Shown: positions 18,001-25,312 of the stretch, piece after piece
How the letters are laid out: each line of letters starts with the position of its first letter
How positions within the stretch are numbered: position 1 is the stretch's first letter
Assembly (NCBI GenBank): GCA_903930345.1
Contig: CAIYYI010000632.1
Location: 1-53,531 of the forward strand
Length of the DNA: 53,531 bases
Direction of reading: 5' to 3'
Source of the DNA: an uncultured Verrucomicrobiota bacterium
Lineage (GTDB): Bacteria > Verrucomicrobiota > Verrucomicrobiia > Limisphaerales > CAIYYI01
Translations under genes and position numbers: made by a program
Notes under the pieces: generated by a model
Databases searched by the model: none
Told to the model about the DNA's origin: nothing
The model's input: the letters and a program-made list of their open reading frames with translations, nothing else

Positions 18001-18980
18001 TCAACGGGCAGTCCTTGGGCAGTGGTTCCCAGTGGCAGTCCGTGCAGGAATACGATCTGGCCAACGTTTTGCGCCCCGGCCGCAACGAGATTCTGGTGCG
18101 GGCCCGCAACGACGGCTCCGATGCCGGCCTGATTGCGGAAGTCACCATGGGCACCCTGCGCATGGTTACGGACACCACCTGGCAATGCGCCAAAACCGAG
18201 GCCGGCGAACGGGTGAATGCCGAAAAGGTGGCCGGTTTTGCTGATAGCCTTTGGTATAAGCATCCGCAAGGTCCACCCCGTTTGGAAGTGGTGACGCCCG
18301 AGGACAAGCCCCGGTTGCAGGTCAGCCCGCTGGCCATGCGGTGGTGGAATAATCCCAAGGTGCTACCCTTTGATGTCCGGGCCAGTGAAAAGACGCCGGC
18401 GGGGTGGTACCGGTTCATGTCGCCGCCCGGTTTGCAGGCGTTGAATATTCCCGTGCGCGGCCAGGTACAGGTCTGGGTCAATGGCCAGTCGGTGGCCGTC
18501 AAGGAGGGCAGGGCAGTGGTGTCTGGTCCTAGTGCGGGTTCGGTGCCGGTCCTGTTGCGGATCGGGCACGAGCGCGGCAGCTATGGCGGGGCGGCGCTGA
18601 CCGGCCCGATTCGTCTGGAATGTGTTCCCGGCGTGATCGAGCTGGGCGACTGGGCCAGGATTGACGGATTGCTCAGCTACTCCGGCAGCGCTTGGTATCG
18701 CAAGACGGTGATCGTGCCGGAGGCCCGGCGGGTGCTGCTGGAACTGGGCAACGTGGCCGTCACCGCAGAGGTGCGGGTGAACGGCCGGCTGGTGGGGACA
18801 CGGGTGTCACCACCCTGGCAGTTCGACCTCACTGCGGCGGTGAAGCCGGGGGAGAACCGGATTGAGGTTCTGGTGTGTAACACCCTGGCCAATCACTACA
18901 CCACCATCCCCACCCGTTACCGGGGCGCAACCACCTCCGGTCTGCTGGGCCCGGTGACCCTGCAATGCCAGACCCGGTAG
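15051..18980 (+). CDS. GH106-type alpha-L-rhamnosidase, exported
   Basis: A 1309-residue exported glycoside hydrolase. The leader is about residues 20-40 (CLAILILFVFCPALLQSVCG). The catalytic region opens with VVPFYWWLGDPLTRARLGWELDQLSGMGICGLQINYAH and continues through FFFSDELTFG and WLEGYYGSGWGTTSAGLVDATFANFVMGHN, the pattern of GH106 alpha-L-rhamnosidases. Around residues 935-1050 is an inserted jelly-roll-like binding module (ACWIWYPNDKSTANLWFWKGF). The last 110 residues are a galactose-binding-like beta-sandwich (SAWYRKTVIV ... EVRVNGRLVGTRVSPPWQFDLT). It should remove terminal rhamnose from pectin-like or algal polysaccharides. The start at 15051 was chosen because the leader begins there; the frame is open further upstream, antisense to the cyclophilin gene. 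Confidence 0.85.
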   Translation: MNKQFHRFARGFHGRKWFSPCLAILILFVFCPALLQSVCGQTAASLAFSDPANTLPAPAWAVGQASREPNLDVFPAFQKPPPGFGVVPFYWWLGDPLTRARLGWELDQLSGMGICGLQINYAHTDKGGHSYGLTIPSDPPLFSEEWWQLVGWFMREGKQRGMAVSLSDYTLGAGQGWCVDEMLRANPDLGGMRLRLVKGAAPADALVSADVPGEGGQPQKVSVCVEKVPFSYDPLNPQSGAQYAKHFFGKFEDHFPGEGGKGLNFFFSDELTFGVNGRLWTPRFAEEFKRRKGYDLVPELPALFMDTGPRTPKVRLDYSDVMVALTEEGFWKPIFDWHQQRGMTMGCDHGGRGRDVTEFGDYFRTQRWNQGPGCDQPSLGRNLIKTKVASSIAHLYQRPRVWLEGYYGSGWGTTSAGLVDATFANFVMGHNLLSFHGLYYSTHGGWWEWAPPCNGFRMPYWPQMRGFMDCVQRLSYLLTQGDHRCDVAILYPVAPMEAGLGGAEAVQAAFRTSEQIYARGVDFDFMDFESLARATVSGGELRVSGEVYRVLVLPAMRAVRHSTLQKALEFQRAGGIVLAVGALPEVSDRLGRNDPEVEVIVKELFPNGPVDDVLARLPGRDFERLDPLPGQGKGGGYVLHRKLGGRDLYAVYDLPQATVCRFRATGRVELWDPWTGQVRPLPVRSQRDGFTELALPLTEKEINLIVFSPGQPEIVRPEPEPVPTVVKLDGPWEFELKPTLDNRWGDYHWPPTPTLIGAEARQMEYTEGDPTNGPWRRVTATFGPQFWKLGPVGKLADEATLKPDGQWKSCEFSWRWGVENDPGHQGYHGLKEEVPDEFLTFGKARFTGTGTTYEPEGAGGSYYLWTTVAASRDQTAHAVTGALKPAKVWLNGSAVTGSQLALKAGANPLLLRYDKPGRTFFVVSTSPEPSVAAAEALPPEACWIWYPNDKSTANLWFWKGFDLTSVASPARLRITCDNGYTVLVNGQSLGSGSQWQSVQEYDLANVLRPGRNEILVRARNDGSDAGLIAEVTMGTLRMVTDTTWQCAKTEAGERVNAEKVAGFADSLWYKHPQGPPRLEVVTPEDKPRLQVSPLAMRWWNNPKVLPFDVRASEKTPAGWYRFMSPPGLQALNIPVRGQVQVWVNGQSVAVKEGRAVVSGPSAGSVPVLLRIGHERGSYGGAALTGPIRLECVPGVIELGDWARIDGLLSYSGSAWYRKTVIVPEARRVLLELGNVAVTAEVRVNGRLVGTRVSPPWQFDLTAAVKPGENRIEVLVCNTLANHYTTIPTRYRGATTSGLLGPVTLQCQTR

Positions 18981-18981
18981 G

Positions 18982-20640
18982 CTATTTTTTTCTGTCGCGG
19001 TGAGGTTGCCACGGCGTGGCATCCACTTCAAAGCCCTCATTGTTTTCCACCAGGGCGTTGGCCTGGTTCCGGATCTTCTGAGGGGCCGGGCCAAGCACCT
19101 TGTTGCCTTTGATCAAATTGTTTTCCCCCGGGACACCGCTGATCAGGATGCCCCGTCCGGATACGGAGTTATTGACGATCCGCACATTGCGGCAGGGGAA
19201 GGGATCGTTGGTGCGGTTGGCAGTCACGTGGATGGCCGGTTCACCGCCAGCCCCGCGGTCGATGCGGATGTCGTTTCCCTCCACCAGCAACCCGTCGATG
19301 CCGGCGGTTTGGTAGATGGAGAGGTAGGCGTTGCCCCGGTTGTTGGTCAGCACGCTGTCCTTGACCGTGGCGTTGACATGATCCTCGTGCATCAGACCTT
19401 CGCCATCGTTGATGGCAAAGTGGCGGTCGGAGCAGAGGTTCCGATAAACTTCGAAATCATTGCCGTCCACCACCCAGCGCCAGCCTCGCATTTCCACCGC
19501 GCGGTTGTCGTTGGTGGAGGCTCCCGTGCTGAGGTGGCGGCCGGTCACCGTCGGCCGCCAGACCTCCCTGGCAAAGCGGATGACGTTGTTCCGGCACTCC
19601 ACCCCATCCCCGCAAAAACCAATGGCGCAGCGCCCGGTGTTGTAAACATAGTTGTCGCGGATCACCAGGCCATGCCGGAAGCCGAAGGGGTGGGTTTCCG
19701 GGGTGCCGTCCGGGCCCTGTCCACCCGGACCGCCGATGCCATAATGGTTCAGATAAATGCCCGCGCGATTGTCGTAATCGAAGATGATCCCATCAAACGC
19801 CGTCAGCTTCCGCTGCCGATCCAGCATCAGAAAACCGTTCATGGTGAAATTGTCGTCGCCGCTTTGCGGCAGGCGGTTATTGGCGATCAGGCCGTTGGGG
19901 TTCGCTTTCACGTCGATGGCGCCATCCTTGTAGCCCACGGTGTAGCGCTGCCACGGCTTCTGCCCCATGGCCAGGTCCGGCACGTCGGGGTTGGGGCGGG
20001 CGGCATTGCGCAGCACGCAGCCAAACACGATCCGGTTGTGGCCGCAGGTGTGGTCGTCCGCTTCCCGGAAATGGATGTGGCCGTGGTTGATGTCCAGGTT
20101 GACCACCCCGCAGTTTGAGGCGGCGGCCGGATCTTCCAGGTAAATGCCCTTGAAGGCCGTGCTTAAAGGGGTTCCGTCGCCCTGGTCTGAAAAACGGTAC
20201 TTGGGGAATTCCAGCCGGCTGGGGGGCGCGTACTTGTCGTCGTGCGCCCGGGTTATCAACCCGGGTTCGGCCCCGCGCAGGACGATGCCGTCGCGCAGTT
20301 GGATTGACTCGGCAAAGCGATAGGTGCCGGGCGGGAAATACACCACGCCACCGCCTTGCGCGACCAACGTTGTCTGGGCGGCTGCCAGTTTTTCGTCGGT
20401 GTCCTTGCCGGGCACTCCGGTGATGTTCAGCACTCTGGCCCATTTGATGTCATCCGTCCATGGCAGCTTGAGGTGCTTGGTTGGGTTGTTCGTGGGTGAC
20501 CCCGCCGGGGCGGCCCGCAGGGTGTCGGTCAGTACCAGCCAGCCAAGACTGGCGGCGGAGGTGGCGGTGAGGAAGGCGCGGCGGTCAAGGCCTGGATGGC
20601 ATCGGTTGTTCATGGCAATCATGCGGGTGCTTCGACTCAT
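18982..20640 (-). CDS. Right-handed beta-helix (pectate-lyase-like) protein, Tat leader
   Basis: A 552-residue exported protein with a twin-arginine-type leader (LDRRAFLTATSAASLGWLVLT). The domain after residue 65 begins GVPGKDTDEKLAAAQTTLVAQGGGVVYFPPGTYRF, the start of the pectate_lyase_3 beta-helix family. It continues with many short parallel-helix rungs (NYVYNTGRCAIGFCGDGVECRNN, GNDIRIDRG, VRIVNNSVSGRGILISG, NLIKGNKVLG). It probably binds or cleaves an acidic polysaccharide; no catalytic residues can be assigned. It converges with the rhamnosidase with almost no gap, so the pair may serve one polysaccharide. Starts at 20640 or 20613 are both possible. Confidence 0.82.
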   Translation of the reverse strand: MSRSTRMIAMNNRCHPGLDRRAFLTATSAASLGWLVLTDTLRAAPAGSPTNNPTKHLKLPWTDDIKWARVLNITGVPGKDTDEKLAAAQTTLVAQGGGVVYFPPGTYRFAESIQLRDGIVLRGAEPGLITRAHDDKYAPPSRLEFPKYRFSDQGDGTPLSTAFKGIYLEDPAAASNCGVVNLDINHGHIHFREADDHTCGHNRIVFGCVLRNAARPNPDVPDLAMGQKPWQRYTVGYKDGAIDVKANPNGLIANNRLPQSGDDNFTMNGFLMLDRQRKLTAFDGIIFDYDNRAGIYLNHYGIGGPGGQGPDGTPETHPFGFRHGLVIRDNYVYNTGRCAIGFCGDGVECRNNVIRFAREVWRPTVTGRHLSTGASTNDNRAVEMRGWRWVVDGNDFEVYRNLCSDRHFAINDGEGLMHEDHVNATVKDSVLTNNRGNAYLSIYQTAGIDGLLVEGNDIRIDRGAGGEPAIHVTANRTNDPFPCRNVRIVNNSVSGRGILISGVPGENNLIKGNKVLGPAPQKIRNQANALVENNEGFEVDATPWQPHRDRKK

Positions 20641-20821
20641 ATTAATGAAAAATTCGGCCCTCGCAATCCTCCAGTTTTCGGAACGGCGCAGATTTTGACT
20701 GTCTATTTTTCTTTAAACCTGGTCCTCATTCCTTTACTGTACGGGAGTGATTTCCTGATGCCATTGTGTTTGCAAATGGTGGTGCCGACGGGTGATGGCT
20801 CGCGTGGAGAGCATGCTACGC

Positions 20822-21412
20822 ATGAAAGAAACCCAGCATATTGAATGGAAGGAGACCTGGCGGGACGAATACCTGCGATGGATTTGCGGGTTCGCCAACG
20901 CCAATGGCGGGGTGCTGCACATTGGTCGGAATCGGCAGGGGATTATCGTGGGTGTTTCGAACGCGGACCGGCTCATGGAGGACATTCCCAACAAAGTCCG
21001 CGACATTCTCGGAATTCTGGTCGAGGTGAACTTGCGCGAGAAGGCAGGGAAGGAGTATCTGGAAATTGCGGTGGAGCCGTATCCCTATCCCGTCAGCTAC
21101 AAAGGCGAGTATCACCTCCGCAGCGGCAGCACCAAGCAGGAGCTAAAGGGTGCGGTGCTGGACAAGTTTCTCCTGCGCAAACAGGGCCGGCATTGGGATG
21201 GTATCCCGATGCCGAATTTCAAGATCGCCGATCTGTCGGCCCTGGCGCTGATGAATTTCAGGAAGAAGTCAGCGAAAAGTCAGCGCCTTTCAGCCGAGTT
21301 GATTGGGATTTCTGATGCGGGTATTAAATACCATCTGGATAAACTTAAAACGTTGGGCTGCATCCGGCATGTTGGCCCCACGAAGACGGGGCGGTGGGAA
21401 ATCATCAGGTGA
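20822..21412 (+). CDS. AlbA_2-domain regulator, internally shortened
   Basis: A 197-residue protein whose first 125 residues match the AlbA_2/Schlafen-like domain of ATP-binding regulators: ETQHIEWKE, then WICGFANANGGVLHIG, EVNLREKAGKEYLEIAVEPYPYPVSY and GEYHLRSGSTKQELKGAVLDKFLLRKQGRHWDG. Normally a GHKL-type ATP-binding region of about 250 residues follows. Here the chain goes from LSALALMNFRKKSAKSQRLSA straight to the usual C-terminal winged helix (ELIGISDAGIKYHLDKLKTLGCIRHVGPTKTGRWEI). So the two ends are joined in frame with the middle missing. GGAGA at 20806-20810 supports the start at 20822. It may still bind DNA; ATP binding seems lost. Confidence 0.8.
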   Translation: MKETQHIEWKETWRDEYLRWICGFANANGGVLHIGRNRQGIIVGVSNADRLMEDIPNKVRDILGILVEVNLREKAGKEYLEIAVEPYPYPVSYKGEYHLRSGSTKQELKGAVLDKFLLRKQGRHWDGIPMPNFKIADLSALALMNFRKKSAKSQRLSAELIGISDAGIKYHLDKLKTLGCIRHVGPTKTGRWEIIR

Positions 21413-21448
21413 TGCTGATCCGGCACCCTCTGGGCACAAACAATTCCC

Positions 21449-22195
21449 ATGAAACAAACCATTCTGGCGCTGGCCGCCTGCCTTGTTGGCCTGAGTTTTA
21501 ACACCCGTGCTGCTGAGACGGTCGTGGGTGCCCCTGAGGTTTTTCAGCCCAACACGCGCATTCTCTTTCAGGGTGACTCCATCACGGACGGCAATCGCGG
21601 TCGCGGCGCTGATCCGAATCACATCCTTGGCCACGGCTATGTCTTCCTCATCGCCGCCAAGTACGGCGCGGCCTTCCCGCAATTGAACCTCGATTTTGTC
21701 AACCGTGGGATCAGCGGCAATACGGTCCTCAGTTTGGAGCAGCGCTGGCAGAAGGACACGCTTGACCTGAAGCCTGACGTTCTCAGTCTGCTCATCGGCG
21801 TGAACGACAGCTCCAGGGGGGGGCCGATGGACCAGTACGAGCAGGTTTATGACAAGCTGCTCATGGATCTCAAGGCGGCCAATCCCAATCTGAAGCTCGT
21901 GCTCTGCGAACCTTTTGGACTGGCGGTCGGGGCCAAAATGGCGAACTGGGAATCGTGGAGCGCCGACCTCAGACAACGGCAGGCGATCGTGGCGAAACTG
22001 GCGTCGAAACACGGGGCAGCGCTGGTGCGGTTTCAGCACGTTTTTGACGAGGCCTGCCGCCGTGCCGCCGCTGATTATTGGATTTGGGATGGAGTCCACC
22101 CCACCTATCGCGGGCATCAGCTCATGGCTGATGAATGGGAGCGCACCGTGAAAGCGTTCTGGCCGGCTCGCAAGATAAAGCGTGGCTCAAAGTGA
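21449..22195 (+). CDS. Exported SGNH/GDSL-type esterase
   Basis: A 248-residue hydrolase with leader MKQTILALAACLVGLSFNTRA. Block I is FQGDSITDGNRGRG with nucleophile Ser44; block III is LIGVND; block V is DGVHPTYRGHQL, containing the catalytic Asp and His. This is the arrangement of carbohydrate deacetylases and GDSL esterases, so removal of acetyl groups from a polysaccharide is likely in this neighbourhood. It is followed after 32 bp by the serine hydrolase on the same strand. Confidence 0.88.
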   Translation: MKQTILALAACLVGLSFNTRAAETVVGAPEVFQPNTRILFQGDSITDGNRGRGADPNHILGHGYVFLIAAKYGAAFPQLNLDFVNRGISGNTVLSLEQRWQKDTLDLKPDVLSLLIGVNDSSRGGPMDQYEQVYDKLLMDLKAANPNLKLVLCEPFGLAVGAKMANWESWSADLRQRQAIVAKLASKHGAALVRFQHVFDEACRRAAADYWIWDGVHPTYRGHQLMADEWERTVKAFWPARKIKRGSK

Positions 22196-22227
22196 AATCC
22201 CCAGTATTTTCTCCAGCCACCAAGCAA

Positions 22228-23832
22228 ATGAACCTGACCTTGAATCGCCGCGGTTTTCTTCAACATCTGGGTTTGGCTGCCGCCGGCCTCGGCGTGGCCA
22301 GACTGCCCGGCACGGGCTGGGCCGCCTTCTCCCGTTCCGGCCAACTGCCCCGCAGTGCGCCGGAGGCGCAAGGGGTGGCCTCTGCCGGTCTCCTGGAGTT
22401 TCTTGAAACCGTTGATCGCGTCCGTTTGAACCTGCACAGCCTGATGGTGCTCCGGCATGGCCAGGTGGTGGCCGAGGGGTGGTGGGCCCCCTATGCGTCC
22501 GGTTTGAAGCACACGCTCTATTCCCTCAGCAAAAGCTTCACCTCCACGGCCGTGGGATTGGCGGTCGCCGAGGGGCGCTTGCGGGTGGATGACAAGGTCG
22601 TCTCTTTCTTTCCCAAGGCGGTTCCTGCCACGGTCAGTGACAACCTGGCCGCCATGCGGGTGAAGGATCTGCTGATGATGGGTGCGGGCCATGCCGGTGA
22701 TTCCCTGTTGGATGGCCGGTTCGTACCGCCGGGGCAGGATTGGATCGCCACCGTGCTGGGGCGTCCGGTCCCGCATGTCCCCGGAACCCATTTTGCGTAC
22801 AACAACGGAGCCACCTTCCTGCTTTCGGCCATTGTCCAGCAGCTCACCGGCCAGACCGTGCATGAGTACCTGAAGCCCCGTCTGTTCCAGCCGCTGGGCA
22901 TCGCGGGCACCGATTGGGAGCAAAATGCGCAGGGCATCAACAACGGGGCCTGGGGCCTGCGCGTGAAGACCGAGGATATCGCCAAGCTCGGCCAGCTTTA
23001 TCTCCAGAAGGGCCAATGGCGCGGGCAGCAGATTCTGTACGAGGCGTGGGTGAATGAGGCCACCCAGGCCCAGATTTCCAATGCGCCCGCCGGGGATCCC
23101 GCCAAGGCGGCAGTCAGCGATTGGGCGCAGGGCTACGGCTACCAGTTCTGGCGCTGCCGCCATGGGGTTTACCGGGGGGATGGTGCCTTTGGCCAGTTTT
23201 GCATCGTGCTGCCGGCCGAGGATGCTGTGATCGCAATCACGGCCGAGACCAATGACCTTCAGGGCGTTCTCAACGCGGTCTGGCAACATCTGCTGCCCGC
23301 CCTGCGGGGTGAGGGGCTGACCAGGGATGGCCAGCACCGGCGGCAATTGCAGCGCCAGTTGGCGGCTCTGACCCTGCCGATTCCGGCTGGCCGGTCCTCC
23401 TAGCTCCTGTCCGCCTCGGTGAACGGGCAGGTTTATACCTTGGATGAAAACCCGCTCGGTGTCCGGCAGGTTTTGCTCGCGTTCTCCCGGGGCAAATGCG
23501 TTGTCACGCTTTGCGATGCCCAGGGCGAACATCCGGTGGTGTGTGGCTTGGATCGCTGGGTGGCGGGTGAAACGGACTTGTCTCCAGACCGATTGCATCT
23601 GGTCACCACCGCGCCTCCAGGCAAAACCCGGCTGGCGGCTGGAGGCGCGTGGAGCGATCAGAAAACCCTGGTGATGGACTGGCGGTTTGTCGAGACCGCC
23701 CACTACCAACGGGTGACCTGCCGTTTCGAGGGGGACACGCTCCGGCTGGAGATCCGCAAAAGCCTGGCGCTGCTCAACCCGGCGGCCAAGGATTCTCCGC
23801 TCATTCTGATCGGCAAACGGGTCACCGTCTGA
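22228..23832 (+). pseudogene. Beta-lactamase-family serine hydrolase, interrupted by an in-frame TAG
   Basis: The first part (391 residues, stop TAG at 23401-23403) is a class-C beta-lactamase/esterase-like hydrolase. It has a Tat-type leader (NRRGFLQHLGLAAAGLGVA), an S-x-x-K motif Ser99-Leu-Ser-Lys102 and a Y-x-N motif in AYNNGATF. The same frame continues beyond the TAG without another stop to 23832. The 143 codons after it encode a beta-rich domain (VNGQVYTLDENPLGVRQVLLAF ... VVCGLDRWVAGETDL ... VMDWRFVETAHYQRVTCRF) that normally ends longer members of this family. A single base change explains the break. The N-terminal part could still be active; sequencing error or readthrough are alternatives. 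A GTG at 23419 could start a separate product, but this is less likely. Confidence 0.8.
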
Positions 23833-23846
23833 TCGGTTGTTGGAAC

Positions 23847-23881
23847 AAAAAGGGCACCCACCGGCGGTCCGGCGGGTGCCC
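23847..23881 (-). terminator. Intrinsic terminator of the oxidoreductase gene
   Basis: Arms GGGCACCC (23852-23859) and GGGTGCCC (23874-23881), with a further CCGG/CCGG pairing inside, read on the minus strand as a hairpin followed by TTTTT (23851-23847). It lies 21 bp past the stop of the minus-strand oxidoreductase and may also stop plus-strand transcripts. Confidence 0.85.
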
Positions 23882-23902
23882 TCTGAAATACCAGACGATT
23901 GA

Positions 23903-25231
23903 CTAACCGTTCAGGGTCCAGCCGGGCCGGTAGGTGCGCTTGATCATCGCGTTGGCCTCCGTCGAGTTGGTGACCACGCCCTTTTCCGGGTCATACTCCA
24001 GCTTTTTGCCCGCCCGGTACGCGACCACGCCCAACATCATCATCTCGATCATGTTGCCGCCGTATTCAAAGTTGCAGGAGGTTTTCAGGTTGCCCTTGCA
24101 CGCGTTACCCCACTCGCTTTGGAAATTGCCCATGCGCGGCAGTACCTCTGTCTCCTTGCGCGGCTTGTAGTAGGTCAGGCTTCCATCGTTGGAGCTGGGA
24201 ATCAGGATGCGGGATTGGAAATCCGCGATCAGGTAGCCCTTGCTGCCCTCGAACATCGCCCCGTGGCCGATCTTGTTCAGGTCCACGTAGGGGGTGGGGG
24301 ATGTCGGCATCGCTCCACCCTGGTACCAGGAGACGCGGATGGGCTTGCGCCACGTGTTCGCGGGCAGGTCAAAGTGCATCTCCAGCTTCACGGGGGAAAC
24401 CTCTGGATTCAGGGGGTCACCTTTGCCTTCGGCCGTCGTCGGCAGGGTGGCGTCGATCCCGTTCCACGCCAAGTCCATGGTGTGGCTGCCCATGTCGCCC
24501 ACCTGGCCGGTGCCGAAGTCCCAATACATGTTCCACTGCAGACAGTTCATGCCCGGGCCGCCGGAGAAATAGCCGGGGTTGAAGGGGTGCATGGGGGAAG
24601 GCCCGATCCACAGGTCATAGTGCAAATGCTTGGGCGGTTCGCCCTGGGCCGGCAGATATCCGGGGCGTCCCAGTTTGCGGTTGCCCCAGGCGCAGACGTT
24701 CTTCAGCTCTCCGATCGCCCCGTCCAGCACGAGTTCGCGCACCCGGTTGAAATTCTCATACTCGTGGCGCTGGGTGCCCACCTGCGTCGCGATCTTGCCC
24801 TTCCGCTGCAGGTAGTTGGCGCGCACCACGCGGGCCTCCTCCACGCTGTTGGCCAGCGGCTTTTCGCAATAGACATGGTGCCCGCGGTTCATCGCCCAGT
24901 TGGCGATGAAGGCGTGCGTGTGGTCTGCCGTGCAGATCATCACGGCGTTGATGTCCTTCTGTTCCAGGCATTGGCGCCAGTCCACGTAGGTCTTGGCGTT
25001 GGGGAAGCGCGGGGTGGCGCTCGCCAGGTGCTCCTCGTTCACGTCGCACAGGGCGACCACGTTTTCCTTCTTCAGGAAATCAAAGTGGGCTCCGCCCCGG
25101 CCCCAGGTGCCGATGAGGGCGACGTTGAGCTTGTTGCTGGGGGCATCGGCTCCGAAGAGCGGACCCCGGGGTAACATCAGACATGCGGCTCCCGTGAGAG
25201 CCACCGACTTCAGGAAATGGCGTCTTTTCAT
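23903..25231 (-). CDS. Gfo/Idh/MocA oxidoreductase with Tat-type leader
   Basis: A 442-residue NAD(P)-dependent oxidoreductase preceded by a leader with twin Arg (MKRRHFLKSVALTGAACLML). This leader type is very common for this family in Planctomycetes and Verrucomicrobia and suggests export in folded form with cofactor bound. The Rossmann region starts LNVALIGTWGRGGAHF, TADHTHA is the family loop, and CEKP is at 122-125. The Gfo/Idh C-terminal domain has WNMYWDFGTGQVGDMGSHTMDLAWNG. The substrate is unknown; sugar or sugar-acid oxidation would fit the surroundings. It lies 81 bp downstream of kup on the same strand. Confidence 0.88.
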   Translation of the reverse strand: MKRRHFLKSVALTGAACLMLPRGPLFGADAPSNKLNVALIGTWGRGGAHFDFLKKENVVALCDVNEEHLASATPRFPNAKTYVDWRQCLEQKDINAVMICTADHTHAFIANWAMNRGHHVYCEKPLANSVEEARVVRANYLQRKGKIATQVGTQRHEYENFNRVRELVLDGAIGELKNVCAWGNRKLGRPGYLPAQGEPPKHLHYDLWIGPSPMHPFNPGYFSGGPGMNCLQWNMYWDFGTGQVGDMGSHTMDLAWNGIDATLPTTAEGKGDPLNPEVSPVKLEMHFDLPANTWRKPIRVSWYQGGAMPTSPTPYVDLNKIGHGAMFEGSKGYLIADFQSRILIPSSNDGSLTYYKPRKETEVLPRMGNFQSEWGNACKGNLKTSCNFEYGGNMIEMMMLGVVAYRAGKKLEYDPEKGVVTNSTEANAMIKRTYRPGWTLNG

Positions 25232-25312
25232 GGTGTAAATGTGCTTTTTTGCAGTGGTCGGGAGGCATCCTAGGGTTTTTGGAATTGCTCGGCAATCGCA
25301 AATCGCTGAAAC

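Noticed and set aside
15753-18269. An 838-codon minus-strand frame within the rhamnosidase gene
   Set aside because: Same shadow effect; the plus strand carries the GH106 blocks.
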